This document shows, one piece after another, positions 16,207 to 16,612 of a stretch of DNA of 16,612 nt. Each line of letters opens with the position of its first letter. Position 1 is the first letter of the stretch. Position numbers and translations under genes: made by a program. This DNA comes from Obelidium mucronatum (lineage: Eukaryota > Chytridiomycota > Chytridiomycetes > Chytridiales > Chytriomycetaceae), in NCBI GenBank assembly GCA_025765595.1, contig JAIVFH010000510.1:1-16612 (forward strand), read 5' to 3'. The notes under the pieces were generated by a model that was not told where the DNA came from, ran no database searches, and saw only the letters and a program-made list of their open reading frames with translations.

Positions 16207-16612
16207 ATGCTCTCAAACGACAACTCGAGCCAAAACAAAAACGCGAACTTCCTTATTGGGAAATTTCGCAAAACCTATGAAGGGGGCTACACAGCTCTTA
16301 ACTGGGCACAATGTCAAAAAGACTTGGCCATTATTTATCAAAGTCTCGGATTCAATAATGAATTCACCGAAGACGATGAGTTGATGGACTATAAAACCAT
16401 CGCAGGGCCAAGAGAGCAACTATTAAACGACCTGAACATCCGTCTTGATGCCCGAAACTATTGAAGAGGGTGCTTTGGACGCTGCTACAGCAAATACTAA
16501 TATTACTGCAAACGCCGCGTCAATTAAGAGTTACGAAAACAGAAACAATTTGTACGTATCTCAATGGAAGGCGTACGACATGGAACTTGAACAATACAAC
16601 AAGAAGGTTGAA
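16207..16612 (+). mobile_element. Gag-like reading frame of a retroelement, partial and with a frame change
   Basis: A frame from 16207 encodes 85 residues (MLSNDNSSQNKNANF..; then YTALNWAQCQKDLAIIYQSL) and stops at 16462-16464. An overlapping frame from 16448 continues open to the window end (MPETIEEGALDAATANTN..; then LYVSQWKAYDMELEQYNKKV). The pattern of an N-terminal region with NWxxxxxDL, then a helical stretch of the form W-x2-Y-x3-E-x2-Y, recalls copia-type Gag, but no zinc knuckle is in view because the window ends. The frame change could be an indel in a dead or mis-sequenced copy, or separate short proteins. Identification rests mainly on the position just after a candidate LTR. Confidence 0.4.

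Noticed and set aside
1..16612. tRNA, rRNA, riboswitch, CRISPR or bacterial operon features
   Set aside because: No cloverleaf with the conserved T-loop, no spaced repeat array and no Shine-Dalgarno-type arrangement was found; the genes are intron-bearing and eukaryotic.

Overview
The window looks like nuclear DNA of a fungus, most likely an early-diverging (chytrid-like) one. Genes are interrupted by short GT-AG introns of 54 to 140 bases, both strands are used, and the gene content fits: GPI-type surface proteins with a CFEM-like cysteine pattern, family 1 glycoside hydrolases, an F-box/ankyrin protein of a degenerate-repeat type, an A/B-type cyclin with Gln-rich ends, and the start of an LTR retroelement. 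The lineage is an inference; no rRNA or other marker is present.

Layout. 1-1487: two related minus-strand genes for small Cys-rich, Thr-rich, C-terminally anchored proteins. The left one is cut by the window edge and damaged; the right one (906-1487) is intact. 1488-2047: divergent promoter region. 2048-6410: a plus-strand tandem pair of six-exon genes with the same five intron positions and phases, encoding about 560-residue proteins read here as circularly permuted ATP-grasp-like enzymes with an N-terminal basic (NLS-like) motif. 6553-12620: a minus-strand block of GH1 beta-glucosidase-like gene, F-box/ankyrin/metallophosphoesterase fusion, and second GH1 gene. 12786-14581: minus-strand cyclin. 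14582-15540: no supported gene. 15540-15970: decayed ankyrin-repeat pseudogene. 16060-16612: candidate LTR followed by a gag-like reading frame that runs off the window.

Three separate local duplications (CFEM-like, ATP-grasp-like, GH1) lie in under 13 kb, so local duplication dominates this region. The GH1 genes are a mosaic: the central exons are almost identical, while intron 2, exon 4 and the tails have diverged. No operon logic applies. The GH1 and CFEM-like products would act at the cell surface if they enter the secretory pathway. The ATP-grasp pair, the F-box/ankyrin/phosphoesterase protein and the cyclin would be intracellular.

Several genes carry single-base length differences, some in homopolymers (left CFEM-like copy, F-box/ankyrin gene, second GH1 gene, possibly cyclin and gag). 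Whether these are real inactivations or consensus-sequence errors cannot be settled from the sequence alone. The most novel items are the permuted ATP-grasp pair and the F-box/ankyrin/phosphoesterase fusion.
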